DNA from: Butyrivibrio sp. M55
GTDB lineage: Bacteria; Bacillota; Clostridia; Lachnospirales; Lachnospiraceae
Assembly (NCBI RefSeq): GCF_900116865.1
Contig: NZ_FPCD01000006.1
Location: 1-64,000, forward strand
Reading direction: 5' to 3'
Length of the DNA stretch: 64,000 nucleotides
Below are positions 25,235-34,117 of the stretch, piece after piece. The notes beneath the pieces were generated by a model. The model had not been told where the DNA came from, searched no databases, and saw only the letters and a program-made list of their open reading frames with translations. Position numbers and translations under genes: made by a program. Position 1 is the stretch's first letter. The number at the start of each line of letters is the position of its first letter.

Positions 25235-26185
25235 TTAAGCGTCAATTACTGACATATAGTAAGAGTAAAGACTCTTGTATGTTGAGTTGTTGTAATGAAG
25301 CCCGTCACCGGTTGAGAAACCGTTCTGCTTTAAGTAAGAGTAACCGTCTATCCAAGTGACTCTCGGGTCAAGCTGTGACTTGAGCTTTGCGTTGAATTTT
25401 TCTATCTGCTCGTTAGAAACTGTCTTGCAGTTCTTTACGGGAGTTACTGCTGCGTAGTAAACCTTGATTCCGGCAGCTTCCCATGAATCGATGTTGCTGT
25501 TTACAAGTTTGATATATTTCGATGCGTTTGCAAGATCGTTTACACCAAAGTTGATTACCATTACGGTTCCGTTTCCGGCGTAATTGGGAATCTGGGGAAG
25601 AGCAGTGTTCTTGAACCAGCTGTAACCTTCTCCGACCTTGGCAACATATGCCTTATCTGTTGAACCTACAGCAGTTTTAAGCTGAACTGTTCTTGAGTCT
25701 CCTACAAAAAGAAAAGGCACGCCGGGGATTCCGGTAGATACATAATCCTTGCTGACATATCCTATTCCGTCTTTGTATGCTATCTCATACCAACCGCTGC
25801 CTGTTTCGCCTGTTACTGTGATCTGTGCGCCCCATGAGAGCTTACCGATCTTATCACACTGAATTCCCGCTCCGTTTCTTACGTTTACGGTAGCTGATGC
25901 GAACATGTTCGCAGGAACTTCATAGTGTACAACCACATTAGGGTCGATAGGTTCTACTGAGGAAGATGCTGCAGCTGAACTTTCGTCTGCTATAGCTGAG
26001 CTTCCTTCGATGGAAGCAATTTCAGGCTGAACCGAAACGTCTTCCGTTGAAGCGATAATTGCTTCCGTTGCCGAGACCTTGATCTCGTCCGTTGCAAATG
26101 CTGCGCCGCATACAGCTAATGATGCGACCATAAGTGCACCGGATACCAGTATTAAGTTTTTGTTTTTTAGATTTTTTAATTTCAT
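25235..26185 (-). CDS. Secreted SH3b-SGNH hydrolase
   Basis: The 316-residue exported protein has a signal peptide (cleavage near AAFA), a Ser/Ala/Glu-rich linker, a bacterial SH3 domain (about 90-150: VNVRNGAG, WYEIAYKDGIGYVSKDYV) and a C-terminal SGNH/GDSL hydrolase. Catalytic blocks are GDSR (S164), GVND (N216) and DGLHY (D294, H297). SH3b domains bind cell-wall peptides, so O-deacylation of peptidoglycan or a wall polymer is plausible. The frame opens at 26200 (MSGEDM); the ATG at 26185 gives a standard signal peptide, but neither start has a strong ribosome site. Confidence 0.85.
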   Translation of the reverse strand: MKLKNLKNKNLILVSGALMVASLAVCGAAFATDEIKVSATEAIIASTEDVSVQPEIASIEGSSAIADESSAAASSSVEPIDPNVVVHYEVPANMFASATVNVRNGAGIQCDKIGKLSWGAQITVTGETGSGWYEIAYKDGIGYVSKDYVSTGIPGVPFLFVGDSRTVQLKTAVGSTDKAYVAKVGEGYSWFKNTALPQIPNYAGNGTVMVINFGVNDLANASKYIKLVNSNIDSWEAAGIKVYYAAVTPVKNCKTVSNEQIEKFNAKLKSQLDPRVTWIDGYSYLKQNGFSTGDGLHYNNSTYKSLYSYYMSVIDA

Positions 26186-26293
26186 ATCTTCACCACTCAT
26201 AATTCTATGAAATTTTACATGAGGTTTAACAAGATGTCAAATTTGACTAAAAAGCAACAAACTTTTATAATAAAGCATTAGTTGGTTTTGCGC

Positions 26294-26323
26294 TTGAAAC
26301 AGGCGCTTTTGGTATGATATAAA
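26294..26323 (+). promoter_or_regulatory. glmS promoter
   Basis: TTGAAA (26294-26299), 18-bp spacer ending TGA, TATAAA (26318-26323). A small GCGC hairpin overlaps the -35 region. Confidence 0.7.
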
Positions 26324-26373
26324 CATACTATATTATATAGGAAAATTTATATATATAGTTGATTGGAGAGGTT

Positions 26374-28197
26374 ATGTGCGGAATTATTGGATATATCGGA
26401 AAAAAGAGCACAAAAGACATTTTATTGGACTCACTTGAACTTTTGGAATATAGAGGATATGACAGTGCGGGAATAGCTCTTTTCCCTGACGGAGCGAAGG
26501 GACCTACTGTAAATAAGGTTGCGGGAAGAGTTTCTAAATTAAGAGAAGTATGTGTTGGTCTTACAGATGAGGCGTGCGCAGGAATCGGACATACACGTTG
26601 GGCTACACACGGTGGCGTCAGCGATGAGAATGCCCATCCTCATCAGAATGGAAGAGTGACACTTGTACATAATGGAATTATTGAGAATTATAAGGAACTT
26701 GTAAAAGAGTACGATCTTAAGGGCAAGCTTATCTCAGAGACAGATACTGAGGTTGCTGCCGCAGTTTTGAATTGCCTGTATGACGGAGATCCTGAAAAGG
26801 CTTTAAGAGATCTCGTTTCACAGCTTAAGGGAACATTTGCTTTTGCGGTTATTTTTGCTGATCAGCCCGGTAAAATATATGCGATCAGAAACGTAAGTCC
26901 TATCGTAGTTGCAATGACTGAGCATGGCGCAATGCTTGCTTCTGATGTTGCGGCTCTTGGCGTACATGCAAAGGAATACGCATTCCTTCCCGAGTATCAG
27001 GTTGCATGTCTTTCAGCTAAGGGAATAGTGGTTCATGACGAGAAGAGACATGAGATTCCTCTTCAGCTCATGACTATTGACTGGGATACAAGTCGCGGTG
27101 GTAAGGGCGGCTATGCTTTCTATATGGAAAAAGAGATCCATGAACAGCCCGACGCCGTAAAGGATACTTACACACCTCACATCGTAAATGGTAACACTTC
27201 ATTTGAAGCAGAAGGCATTCCGAATTCTCTTTTCAGAGATAATCAGAATATAGTGGTTATTGCCTGCGGAACAGCTATGCATGCGGGACTTATAGGTCAG
27301 CAGCTCTTCCATACACTTGCCAATATCCACACTGATGTAGCGGTGGCTTCTGAGTTTACATACACTAATCCCGTTATTAAGCCCGGAACTCTTGTTATCG
27401 CGGTTTCACAGTCAGGTGAGACGGTAGATACTATCGAGGCTATTAAGTATGCGAGAAAGAAAGGTGCAAAGGTACTGTCCATTGTAAACGTAAAAGGTTC
27501 AACAATTTCAGATATCAGTGATTACTGCATTTATACACATGCAGGCCCTGAGATTGCTGTTGCAAGTACCAAGGCTTTCACCAGCCAGCTTACTGTTTTC
27601 TATCTTCTTGCAATCCATGCGGCAAGACTTAACGGACTTGTTTCAGAGGGAGAGAGCAGCAAGTTTTTGAAGGAACTTCAGAGAGTACCTGAAGTTATCG
27701 GTCAGATTTTGGAGAAAAAAGAATTTGTAAAGAAGATGACAAGTAAGTTCCTCCTTTCAGAGAACGCATTCATGATCGGAAGAGGACTTGATTACTCACT
27801 TCTTCTTGAAGGTTCGCTGAAACTTAAAGAAATATCATATGTTCATTCGGAAGCATACGCATCCGGTGAGCTTAAACACGGAACAATTGCTCTTATTACG
27901 GACGGGATACCTGTAGTTGCGCTTGTTACACAGAGTGCAATCGCATCTAAGGAATACTCCAATATCAGAGAGGTTCAGTCTCGTGGAGCCAGCATGATCC
28001 TTATTACCAGAGAATCTCTTTATAAGGACATGAATATCCCCGAGGATGATACATTTATCCTTCCTGAGATGGATGATATGTTCATGCCGTTCCCTGCAGC
28101 CGTTGTTATGCAGCTCATAGCTTATTACACATCATATACAAAGGGATTTGATGTTGATAAGCCAAGGAACCTTGCTAAGGTTGTTACGGTTGAGTAA
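26374..28197 (+). CDS. glmS: Glutamine-fructose-6-phosphate aminotransferase (isomerizing)
   Basis: GlmS makes glucosamine-6-phosphate from fructose-6-phosphate and glutamine, the first step to UDP-GlcNAc and peptidoglycan. The 607-residue protein starts MCGIIGYIG, so the catalytic cysteine becomes residue 1 after Met removal. The class II glutaminase domain (HTRWATHGG, HNGIIENY) is followed by two SIS domains (ACGTAMHAG, SQSGETVDT, ASTKAFTSQ). The frame opens 5 codons earlier, but GGAGAGG and the need for an N-terminal Cys set the start at 26374. The 150-bp leader shows no glmS ribozyme core. Confidence 0.97.
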   Translation: MCGIIGYIGKKSTKDILLDSLELLEYRGYDSAGIALFPDGAKGPTVNKVAGRVSKLREVCVGLTDEACAGIGHTRWATHGGVSDENAHPHQNGRVTLVHNGIIENYKELVKEYDLKGKLISETDTEVAAAVLNCLYDGDPEKALRDLVSQLKGTFAFAVIFADQPGKIYAIRNVSPIVVAMTEHGAMLASDVAALGVHAKEYAFLPEYQVACLSAKGIVVHDEKRHEIPLQLMTIDWDTSRGGKGGYAFYMEKEIHEQPDAVKDTYTPHIVNGNTSFEAEGIPNSLFRDNQNIVVIACGTAMHAGLIGQQLFHTLANIHTDVAVASEFTYTNPVIKPGTLVIAVSQSGETVDTIEAIKYARKKGAKVLSIVNVKGSTISDISDYCIYTHAGPEIAVASTKAFTSQLTVFYLLAIHAARLNGLVSEGESSKFLKELQRVPEVIGQILEKKEFVKKMTSKFLLSENAFMIGRGLDYSLLLEGSLKLKEISYVHSEAYASGELKHGTIALITDGIPVVALVTQSAIASKEYSNIREVQSRGASMILITRESLYKDMNIPEDDTFILPEMDDMFMPFPAAVVMQLIAYYTSYTKGFDVDKPRNLAKVVTVE

Positions 28198-28226
28198 TTG
28201 ATATATACCATGTTTTTTGAATCTAG

Positions 28227-28284
28227 AGAGTTTTGGCGATTTATACACTAAACTTGTATTATAATTGCCAGAACTCTTTTATTT
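28227..28284 (+). terminator. Terminator after glmS
   Basis: AGAGTTTTGGC (28227-28237) pairs with GCCAGAACTCT (28267-28277), followed by TTTTATTT. The left arm contains the word TTTGGCGATTTATA that recurs after the ABC exporter gene. Confidence 0.75.
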
Positions 28285-28328
28285 GACGGAAATTTTTGTT
28301 CTTATTGAGTGGACGAGGTTGAATTATT

Positions 28329-29729
28329 ATGAACGGAATATTTAAGGAGAAAAGAAGCTTATTTGGAGAAGCCTCTTTTTATAAAAATGCATTAAAGATC
28401 GCGGTACCCATCATGCTCCAGCAGCTTATCCAGAACATGGTATCGCTTATCGACAACTTCATGGTATCGGGACTTGGAGACGTGTCCATGTCCGGAGTTA
28501 ACGTTGCAGGCCAGATACTGTTTATTTTCATGGTGTTTCTTAATACCATCTGCATGTCGGGAGGAATATTCCTCACACAGTTCTTCGGGGCAAAAGACAA
28601 GGCAGGAATGCAGCAGGCATTCATCTTTAAAGTTTTTATGGGACTTTCTGCGTTTATACCTTATTTTCTGGTGTGCAGAGTCTTCCCCAGGCAGTTCCTG
28701 TCGCTTATGCTTTTAGGAAATACGCAGGCGCCTTTTATTCTTGATGAGGCGGTAAAGTACATCCACATCATGTTCTGGATGGGACTTCCTATGACTTTTT
28801 CTGTCTGTATAGCGACATCTTTGAGAGACATGGGAAGAGTAAAGGCACCGCTTATTGTAACTATAATCGCTACGCTGACCAATACTACGTTTAACTACCT
28901 TCTTATCTACGGGAACTTCGGTTTCCCGGCACTTGGCGTAAGAGGAGCGGCTGTTGCGACCGTTATAGCAAGAACACTGGAATTTGTTATCTTCGCAGGC
29001 ATATATATCAAGGTGAAGCCTGATTTTGCTATCGCATTAAAGAGCGGCATTAAAGTTGATTTCCGTCTCTTTGGCGAGATATTGAGAAAAGGAGCGCTTA
29101 TGCTCTTCTGTGAGATGACATGGGTGCTTTCTGAGACTGTAAATACAGCTATTTTTAACAGCAGAGGCGGAGCGGAAGTAGTATCGGGAATGGCAGCGGG
29201 CTTTGCCATCGCAAATCTCTTCTTCGTTGCATTTGGCGGTATCTATTCGGCTACAAGCGTGATAATGGGTAAGACACTTGGAGAAGGCAAACTTGAAGAA
29301 GCACGTAAGCAAAAGAGCTGGCTCTTGTCGGGGGCATTTGCCTTTGGATGCGTAATGACGCTGGTGGGCTTTGTGACTACGCTTATAGTACCTGTCGTAT
29401 ACGGAAGATTGAGCGACGGCGCGATAGACATATGCAGAAGAATGGTTATTGTTCTGTCAGTGTTCATGCCTATATGGGTATACATCAACGCTCAGCAGGC
29501 GGTTGCAAGATCCGGAGGCGATACCAAGATGGGCGCATACGGAGATGCGGTAATAACTTTGGTCGTACTTCTTCCTATGATCCTTATCCTTGGTAAATAC
29601 ACTGATATAGGCCCTATAGAGCTCTTTATATGTGTAAAGCTTGTTGATTTTATCAAGATCACTATTTTCCATTTCTGGTTAAAGAAAGAGAACTGGCTCA
29701 ACAACCTTGCGGTAGGGCATGCTGAGTAA
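28329..29729 (+). CDS. MATE-family efflux transporter
   Basis: The 466-residue protein has about twelve membrane spans in two similar halves and the MATE pattern: IAVPIMLQQLIQNMVSLIDN, then GVNVAGQILFIFMVFLN, and a second half beginning LFCEMTWVLSETVNTAIFNS. MATE proteins export cationic drugs or metabolites in exchange for Na+ or H+. The substrate is not predictable. An ABC exporter follows 27 bp downstream, so they probably form an efflux operon. Confidence 0.92.
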   Translation: MNGIFKEKRSLFGEASFYKNALKIAVPIMLQQLIQNMVSLIDNFMVSGLGDVSMSGVNVAGQILFIFMVFLNTICMSGGIFLTQFFGAKDKAGMQQAFIFKVFMGLSAFIPYFLVCRVFPRQFLSLMLLGNTQAPFILDEAVKYIHIMFWMGLPMTFSVCIATSLRDMGRVKAPLIVTIIATLTNTTFNYLLIYGNFGFPALGVRGAAVATVIARTLEFVIFAGIYIKVKPDFAIALKSGIKVDFRLFGEILRKGALMLFCEMTWVLSETVNTAIFNSRGGAEVVSGMAAGFAIANLFFVAFGGIYSATSVIMGKTLGEGKLEEARKQKSWLLSGAFAFGCVMTLVGFVTTLIVPVVYGRLSDGAIDICRRMVIVLSVFMPIWVYINAQQAVARSGGDTKMGAYGDAVITLVVLLPMILILGKYTDIGPIELFICVKLVDFIKITIFHFWLKKENWLNNLAVGHAE

Positions 29730-29756
29730 ATTACGTTAAAAGAGGAATTAGACATC

Positions 29757-31484
29757 ATGGATCTTATCAAGAAATTTATACCTTATTACAAACCCTATAT
29801 CGGAGTGTTCTTGTTCGACCTGTTCTGCGCAACGGTGCTGTCTGTGATAGATCTCGTTTTCCCGCAGTTCATAAGAATACTCAGAGAGACACTGTTTCTT
29901 GAAGAACCTGAGATTATAATGAAAAGAATCTGGATTATCGGACTTTTGTTGCTTGTCTTGTACTTTATCAGATTCCTGTGCAGGTGGTACGTGACCTACT
30001 GGGGACACATGATGGGCGCTAAGATGGAGTCCGGCATGCGAAAAGAGCTCTTTGAAAGGTTTGAAGCATTCTCTTTTTCATATTATGACACACACAATAC
30101 GGGCGAGATGATGAGTAAGCTGGTATCGGACCTCTTTGATATATCCGAGCTTGCGCACCACGGTCCCGAGAATATATTTATCTCTTTTGTGAAAATAGTC
30201 GGTTCCTTTATTCTTCTGATGCGTATAAACGTGCCAATGACGCTGTGCCTTGTGTCTGTTGTGCTTGTCATGGCGGTATTTTCTGTAAGCCGTAACAGGA
30301 AGATGAGAGCGACGTTTTCCGATAATAGGAAGAAGGTTGCGGGAATTAACTCATCCCTTCAGGATACGCTCGGCGGTATCAAGGTCGTGAAGTCCTTTAC
30401 GGGAGAGGAGATTGAGGAAAAGAAATTTGATAAAAGTAACCTCGCTTTCCTTGAATCAAAGAAGGACAATTACAAGCAGATGGCGCTTTTCCATTCGGGA
30501 AATAACTTCTTCGAGGGACTATTGTTTGTGACTGTTATCGTGGCAGGAGGCGTATTTATTGCCAAAGGGCAGATGACGGTTGAAGATATGGCTATTTATG
30601 CGCTATACATCAACATATTTATCAATCCGGTCAATGTGCTTGTTGAATTTACGGAACAGCTTCAGAAAGGCCTTGCGGGCTTTGGAAGATTCTGCGAGGT
30701 CATGGAGACGGAGCCTGAGATTGTTGATAAGGATGGGGCAAAAGAGCTTACACACGTTGAGGGCGTTATCGATTATGAGGACGTTTCTTTTGCTTACGGC
30801 GAGGAAGAAAGCGTCCTTGACCACATCAGTCTACATGTTGAAAAAGGCAAGAATATAGCTATTGTAGGTCCGTCGGGCGGCGGAAAGACAACGCTTTGTT
30901 CACTCCTTCCAAGATTCTATGATGTTACGGGCGGAAGTGTTAAAATAGACGGAGTTGACATTCGTGACGTAACTCAGAGATCTCTTAGATCATTTATCGG
31001 AATTGTGCAACAGGACGTGTATCTCTTTAACGGTACGGTTCGCGAGAATATCGCTTACGGAAAGCCTGATGCCACAATGGATGAGATAAGAGAAGCTGCT
31101 GAAAAAGCAGACCTGACGGGCTTTATAAACACTCTGTCAGATGGATTTGACACACTTGTCGGTGAAAGGGGAGCAAGACTGTCAGGTGGCCAGAAACAGC
31201 GAATTGCCATCGCAAGAGTGTTCCTTAAGAACCCTCCGATCCTTATTCTCGATGAGGCGACGAGCGCACTCGATAACGAGAGCGAGAGATATGTTCAGGA
31301 CAGCCTTGAAAAACTCTCGGTCGGAAGAACAACCATCACGATTGCACACAGACTTTCTACAATCCTTGGTGCAGACGAAATCATCGTCCTTGGAAGCAAC
31401 GGCATAGAAGAACGCGGAACCCACAAGGAACTTTTAAGGACAGGCGGATTGTACGAGAAGTATTACAGAATGCAGTTTGAGTAG
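29757..31484 (+). CDS. ABC exporter, fused permease and ATPase
   Basis: The 575-residue half-transporter has a six-span ABC type I exporter domain (about 1-310) and an ATPase with Walker A GPSGGGKTT (371-379), signature LSGGQKQR, Walker B LILDEATSAL and a switch histidine in TIAHRLST. It would act as a homodimer in the membrane to export lipid, peptide or drug. It follows the MATE gene closely. No peptidase domain is present, in contrast to the exporter at 34118. Confidence 0.93.
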   Translation: MDLIKKFIPYYKPYIGVFLFDLFCATVLSVIDLVFPQFIRILRETLFLEEPEIIMKRIWIIGLLLLVLYFIRFLCRWYVTYWGHMMGAKMESGMRKELFERFEAFSFSYYDTHNTGEMMSKLVSDLFDISELAHHGPENIFISFVKIVGSFILLMRINVPMTLCLVSVVLVMAVFSVSRNRKMRATFSDNRKKVAGINSSLQDTLGGIKVVKSFTGEEIEEKKFDKSNLAFLESKKDNYKQMALFHSGNNFFEGLLFVTVIVAGGVFIAKGQMTVEDMAIYALYINIFINPVNVLVEFTEQLQKGLAGFGRFCEVMETEPEIVDKDGAKELTHVEGVIDYEDVSFAYGEEESVLDHISLHVEKGKNIAIVGPSGGGKTTLCSLLPRFYDVTGGSVKIDGVDIRDVTQRSLRSFIGIVQQDVYLFNGTVRENIAYGKPDATMDEIREAAEKADLTGFINTLSDGFDTLVGERGARLSGGQKQRIAIARVFLKNPPILILDEATSALDNESERYVQDSLEKLSVGRTTITIAHRLSTILGADEIIVLGSNGIEERGTHKELLRTGGLYEKYYRMQFE

Positions 31485-31542
31485 ATTGAATAAATAATCA
31501 ATGTAGTGGTCATTCGTTTGAGGGATGTCACTTGAAAAACAG

Positions 31543-31600
31543 ACTTTGGCGATTTATAAGCATTTTTAAGCGTATAAATCGCCAAAGTTTTATTATTTTG
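31543..31600 (+). terminator. Terminator after the ABC exporter gene
   Basis: A perfect 16-bp stem (ACTTTGGCGATTTATA 31543-31558 / TATAAATCGCCAAAGT 31573-31588) is followed by a T-rich tract. A third copy of TTTGGCGAYTTATA sits at 31607-31620. Confidence 0.8.
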
Positions 31601-31635
31601 ACCGCTTTTGGCGACTTATAGATGGGAAATGACTA

Positions 31636-31686
31636 TTAAGGATTGCCGCTTCCGAAAATAAGTTCAAGTATATCATATTGATACAT
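31636..31686 (-). CDS. Candidate 16-residue peptide ORF
   Basis: On the minus strand AAGGAGG (31696-31702) lies 9 bases before an ATG that opens MYQYDILELIFGSGNP, ending at TAA. TATAAT lies on this strand at 31725-31730 upstream. The frame is too short to judge by composition, so the call rests on the strong ribosome site. It is divergent from the two-component genes and might be a signal or leader peptide. An alternative is chance. Confidence 0.35.
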   Translation of the reverse strand: MYQYDILELIFGSGNP

Positions 31687-31857
31687 GAATACATTCCTCC
31701 TTTTGTTTTGAGATGACAGATTGCATTATATTACAATTCGATTAGCAGAGAGTATATCATTGAGTAAACTGCGGCTATCTTGAGTGTATGGAAATGCGAT
31801 TATGGATAAATGATTTTAAAACCATAATAAAGCAAAAGTGTTATATAGGAATTTTTA

Positions 31858-31866
31858 TGATATAAT
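31858..31866 (+). promoter_or_regulatory. Extended -10 promoter of the LytTR regulator operon
   Basis: TGATATAAT without a recognisable -35, 45 bp before the regulator start; it may need an activator. Confidence 0.5.
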
Positions 31867-31911
31867 CTTTTAAAAATGTAGCTATTTACTTGATTATAGG
31901 GGGCATATGTA

Positions 31912-32634
31912 ATGGATATAGGTACATTCAATATTGCAATATGTGATGATGATAGAGAGTTGCACAACGAAATAATCGGGTTATGCAACTCATTTTTTAT
32001 TGATAAAAAAGTAAATTATAAGGTTTACTCATATTATTCGGGAGAAGAGATTATAAAGGAGACTGACAGGCATATTGATCTCGTTTTTTTGGATATAGAG
32101 ATGGGTGGAATCGACGGATTGTCTGTAATGGAAAGACTTGAAAAGATGCCTAATGTTTTAAATATAGTATTTGTATCCAGTCATCATGAATTTGCCGGAG
32201 ATGCATATGGATATAAGACATTGGGGTTTATCCAAAAGCCGATAAAGGAAACTGATTTCAATGCAAGGATTCAAAAGGTTTATAAGAGAGTGATATCTGA
32301 TGCATTGGTAGTTTTTTCGGATAATTGTGGCGACTATCATATTCGCAAATCGGATATTATATATCTTAAAGCGGATTCGAATTATTGTGATATACATACT
32401 ATACAAAAGACAATAGTTACTTCTTATACATTGAAAAAGTGCGAAAATATCCTCGGAGGGATGCCGTTTCTTCGCGTGCATAGATCATATCTTATTAATG
32501 TAAATAAAATATCTAATTTATCCGGCGCTTATATTAACTTGATAACAAAAGAAAGCATACCGATTGGGAAAAGTTATAAAGACACTGCTTTAAGAAGTTA
32601 TAGACAATATTTGTATGAGGGGATGAGTGTATGA
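31912..32634 (+). CDS. LytTR-family response regulator (AgrA/ComE-like)
   Basis: The 240-residue protein has a receiver domain (about 6-125) with acidic residues CDDD near the start, phospho-acceptor D61 in LVFLDIEMGG and K of QKPIKE, followed by a LytTR DNA-binding domain (about 140-235; IIYLKADSNYCDIHT, FLRVHRSYLINVNKI). Such regulators control peptide-based quorum sensing and bacteriocin genes. GGGGG is 8 bases before the ATG. The stop overlaps the kinase start by 4 bases (ATGA). It heads the peptide-secretion locus. Confidence 0.93.
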   Translation: MDIGTFNIAICDDDRELHNEIIGLCNSFFIDKKVNYKVYSYYSGEEIIKETDRHIDLVFLDIEMGGIDGLSVMERLEKMPNVLNIVFVSSHHEFAGDAYGYKTLGFIQKPIKETDFNARIQKVYKRVISDALVVFSDNCGDYHIRKSDIIYLKADSNYCDIHTIQKTIVTSYTLKKCENILGGMPFLRVHRSYLINVNKISNLSGAYINLITKESIPIGKSYKDTALRSYRQYLYEGMSV

Positions 32635-33932
32635 AGGATCTTTTATGGGCCGCAGAATATAGTTTGTTGGATTTATTGAAATATTTTTCTTTTTTTCTTA
32701 TTGCATTTAATTTTCCAATTTACAAGAAGAAAATATCTGTTCCTATCTATTTTGCTTTTTCGATGTTATGTTGTCTTTTATATTTTGAAATCCGTGGAGG
32801 AGATAGATGGCTTAGTGGTATTCCGAATCTTTGCTCCATTTTTTTTGTGGTGTTAATAGAGAAAGGAAAAAGGGTTAAGGGGATTATATACATGGCGGTA
32901 TCCTGGATAATTATGGATTTACTATCAACATTATCTAAAATGCTCTTTTATGCCATGTTTGAAGATGATTGTTATTTATACGGAGCACTTGTCGGAAGAC
33001 CTCTTTGGGATAAGGTATTGGTTTTAATTGCTCCTATGATATATCATTTTTTGATGAATATTATTATAAAAAAGAAGGTAGACTATTATCTTTCAACTTC
33101 ACAACTAGGAGTGATTTTTTCAAGTTTTATTGGAGGGCTTTTTATAATTCCTGCATTGGGGAAAATGGTGAGAAGAAATGAGTATGATCCAAAGGCTTAC
33201 GTTATTATATCTTTTGCTATGCTGGGACTATTGTTTCTATTTATTGCTGTTATGGTATGGCAAAGCTTTGTTGTAAATAGAAATAATAAGATGAAGCAAG
33301 ACGAAATCAAGTATCAATATATGCTTAAAGCTCAATCAGATTATTTTGACGGTTTAAAGAATGATCAAGAAAAAGTGCGAAGATTTAGGCATGATGTTCG
33401 TGCACATATTACAGCACTACAAAAATATCTTGACGAAGGCAATACTGAAAAAATGCAGGAGTATCTGGCTTGTATGCAAAAACAAGTTGATATCGACCAA
33501 ACTAAAAAGTATACGTGCAATATGGCTGCTGATGCAGTGATTAATGATCAAACAAAATTGATGAAGGATAAAAATATAAAGTTCCAATACGAGGGGTGCC
33601 CTAAAATTAGAGAGGAAATAAGCGATTATGATCTCTGCACAATTTTTTACAATCTTCTTAAAAATGCTGTAGAAGGTTGCGAAAAAGTAGAAAATGATGG
33701 AAGAAGTATAGATGTCAAGGTTGTAAATAGTGGAGAGCAACTTCTGATTAAGGTGGAAAATGATACGGTAATGAAAGATAAAGTCATTGATGGCGATGTG
33801 CTTACCACAAAGAAAGACATTAAGAATCACGGCTTTGGCATTAAGAGTGTAAGAACTGTGGTTAATAAGTACAATGGATTTTATAGTAACAAAATTGAAA
33901 ATGGAAAATTCATAGCTTTTATAGCTTTATGA
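32631..33932 (+). CDS. AgrC/ComD-like sensor histidine kinase (HPK10 type)
   Basis: The 433-residue kinase has about six to seven membrane spans in residues 10-215 and a cytoplasmic catalytic part with H254 in FRHDVRAHI, N-box NLLKNAVEG and a G-box HGFGIKSV. This form belongs to kinases that sense peptide pheromones through the membrane domain. It overlaps the LytTR regulator gene. No agrB or agrD gene lies nearby, so the signal may be one of the exported double-glycine peptides or come from elsewhere. Confidence 0.9.
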   Translation: MKDLLWAAEYSLLDLLKYFSFFLIAFNFPIYKKKISVPIYFAFSMLCCLLYFEIRGGDRWLSGIPNLCSIFFVVLIEKGKRVKGIIYMAVSWIIMDLLSTLSKMLFYAMFEDDCYLYGALVGRPLWDKVLVLIAPMIYHFLMNIIIKKKVDYYLSTSQLGVIFSSFIGGLFIIPALGKMVRRNEYDPKAYVIISFAMLGLLFLFIAVMVWQSFVVNRNNKMKQDEIKYQYMLKAQSDYFDGLKNDQEKVRRFRHDVRAHITALQKYLDEGNTEKMQEYLACMQKQVDIDQTKKYTCNMAADAVINDQTKLMKDKNIKFQYEGCPKIREEISDYDLCTIFYNLLKNAVEGCEKVENDGRSIDVKVVNSGEQLLIKVENDTVMKDKVIDGDVLTTKKDIKNHGFGIKSVRTVVNKYNGFYSNKIENGKFIAFIAL

Positions 33933-33947
33933 ATGATTTTGTGAAAG

Positions 33948-33977
33948 CTTCGGTAGTAAATATACCGGAGTTTTTTT
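33948..33977 (+). terminator. Terminator after the histidine kinase gene
   Basis: CTTCGGTA / TACCGGAG stem followed by seven T residues; separates the regulators from the exporter gene. Confidence 0.75.
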
Positions 33978-34117
33978 GTTTGCTCAAAATACCCTGCGTT
34001 CACTCAAGATGTATTGAGAGAGAAGAAATATACAATTATCATTAATTATTGTGGAAGTCCAAATGAAAAAGAAACATGGAATAAATTATAAAAAAATTCA
34101 AAGGATAGAATTGTGGA

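Noticed and set aside
26200..26373. glmS ribozyme upstream of glmS
   Set aside because: The gap is too short and lacks the ribozyme core; only a promoter and a small GCGC hairpin are seen.
31636..33932. Complete agr quorum-sensing system
   Set aside because: Kinase and regulator are Agr-like, but no AgrB peptidase or AgrD precursor gene lies nearby.
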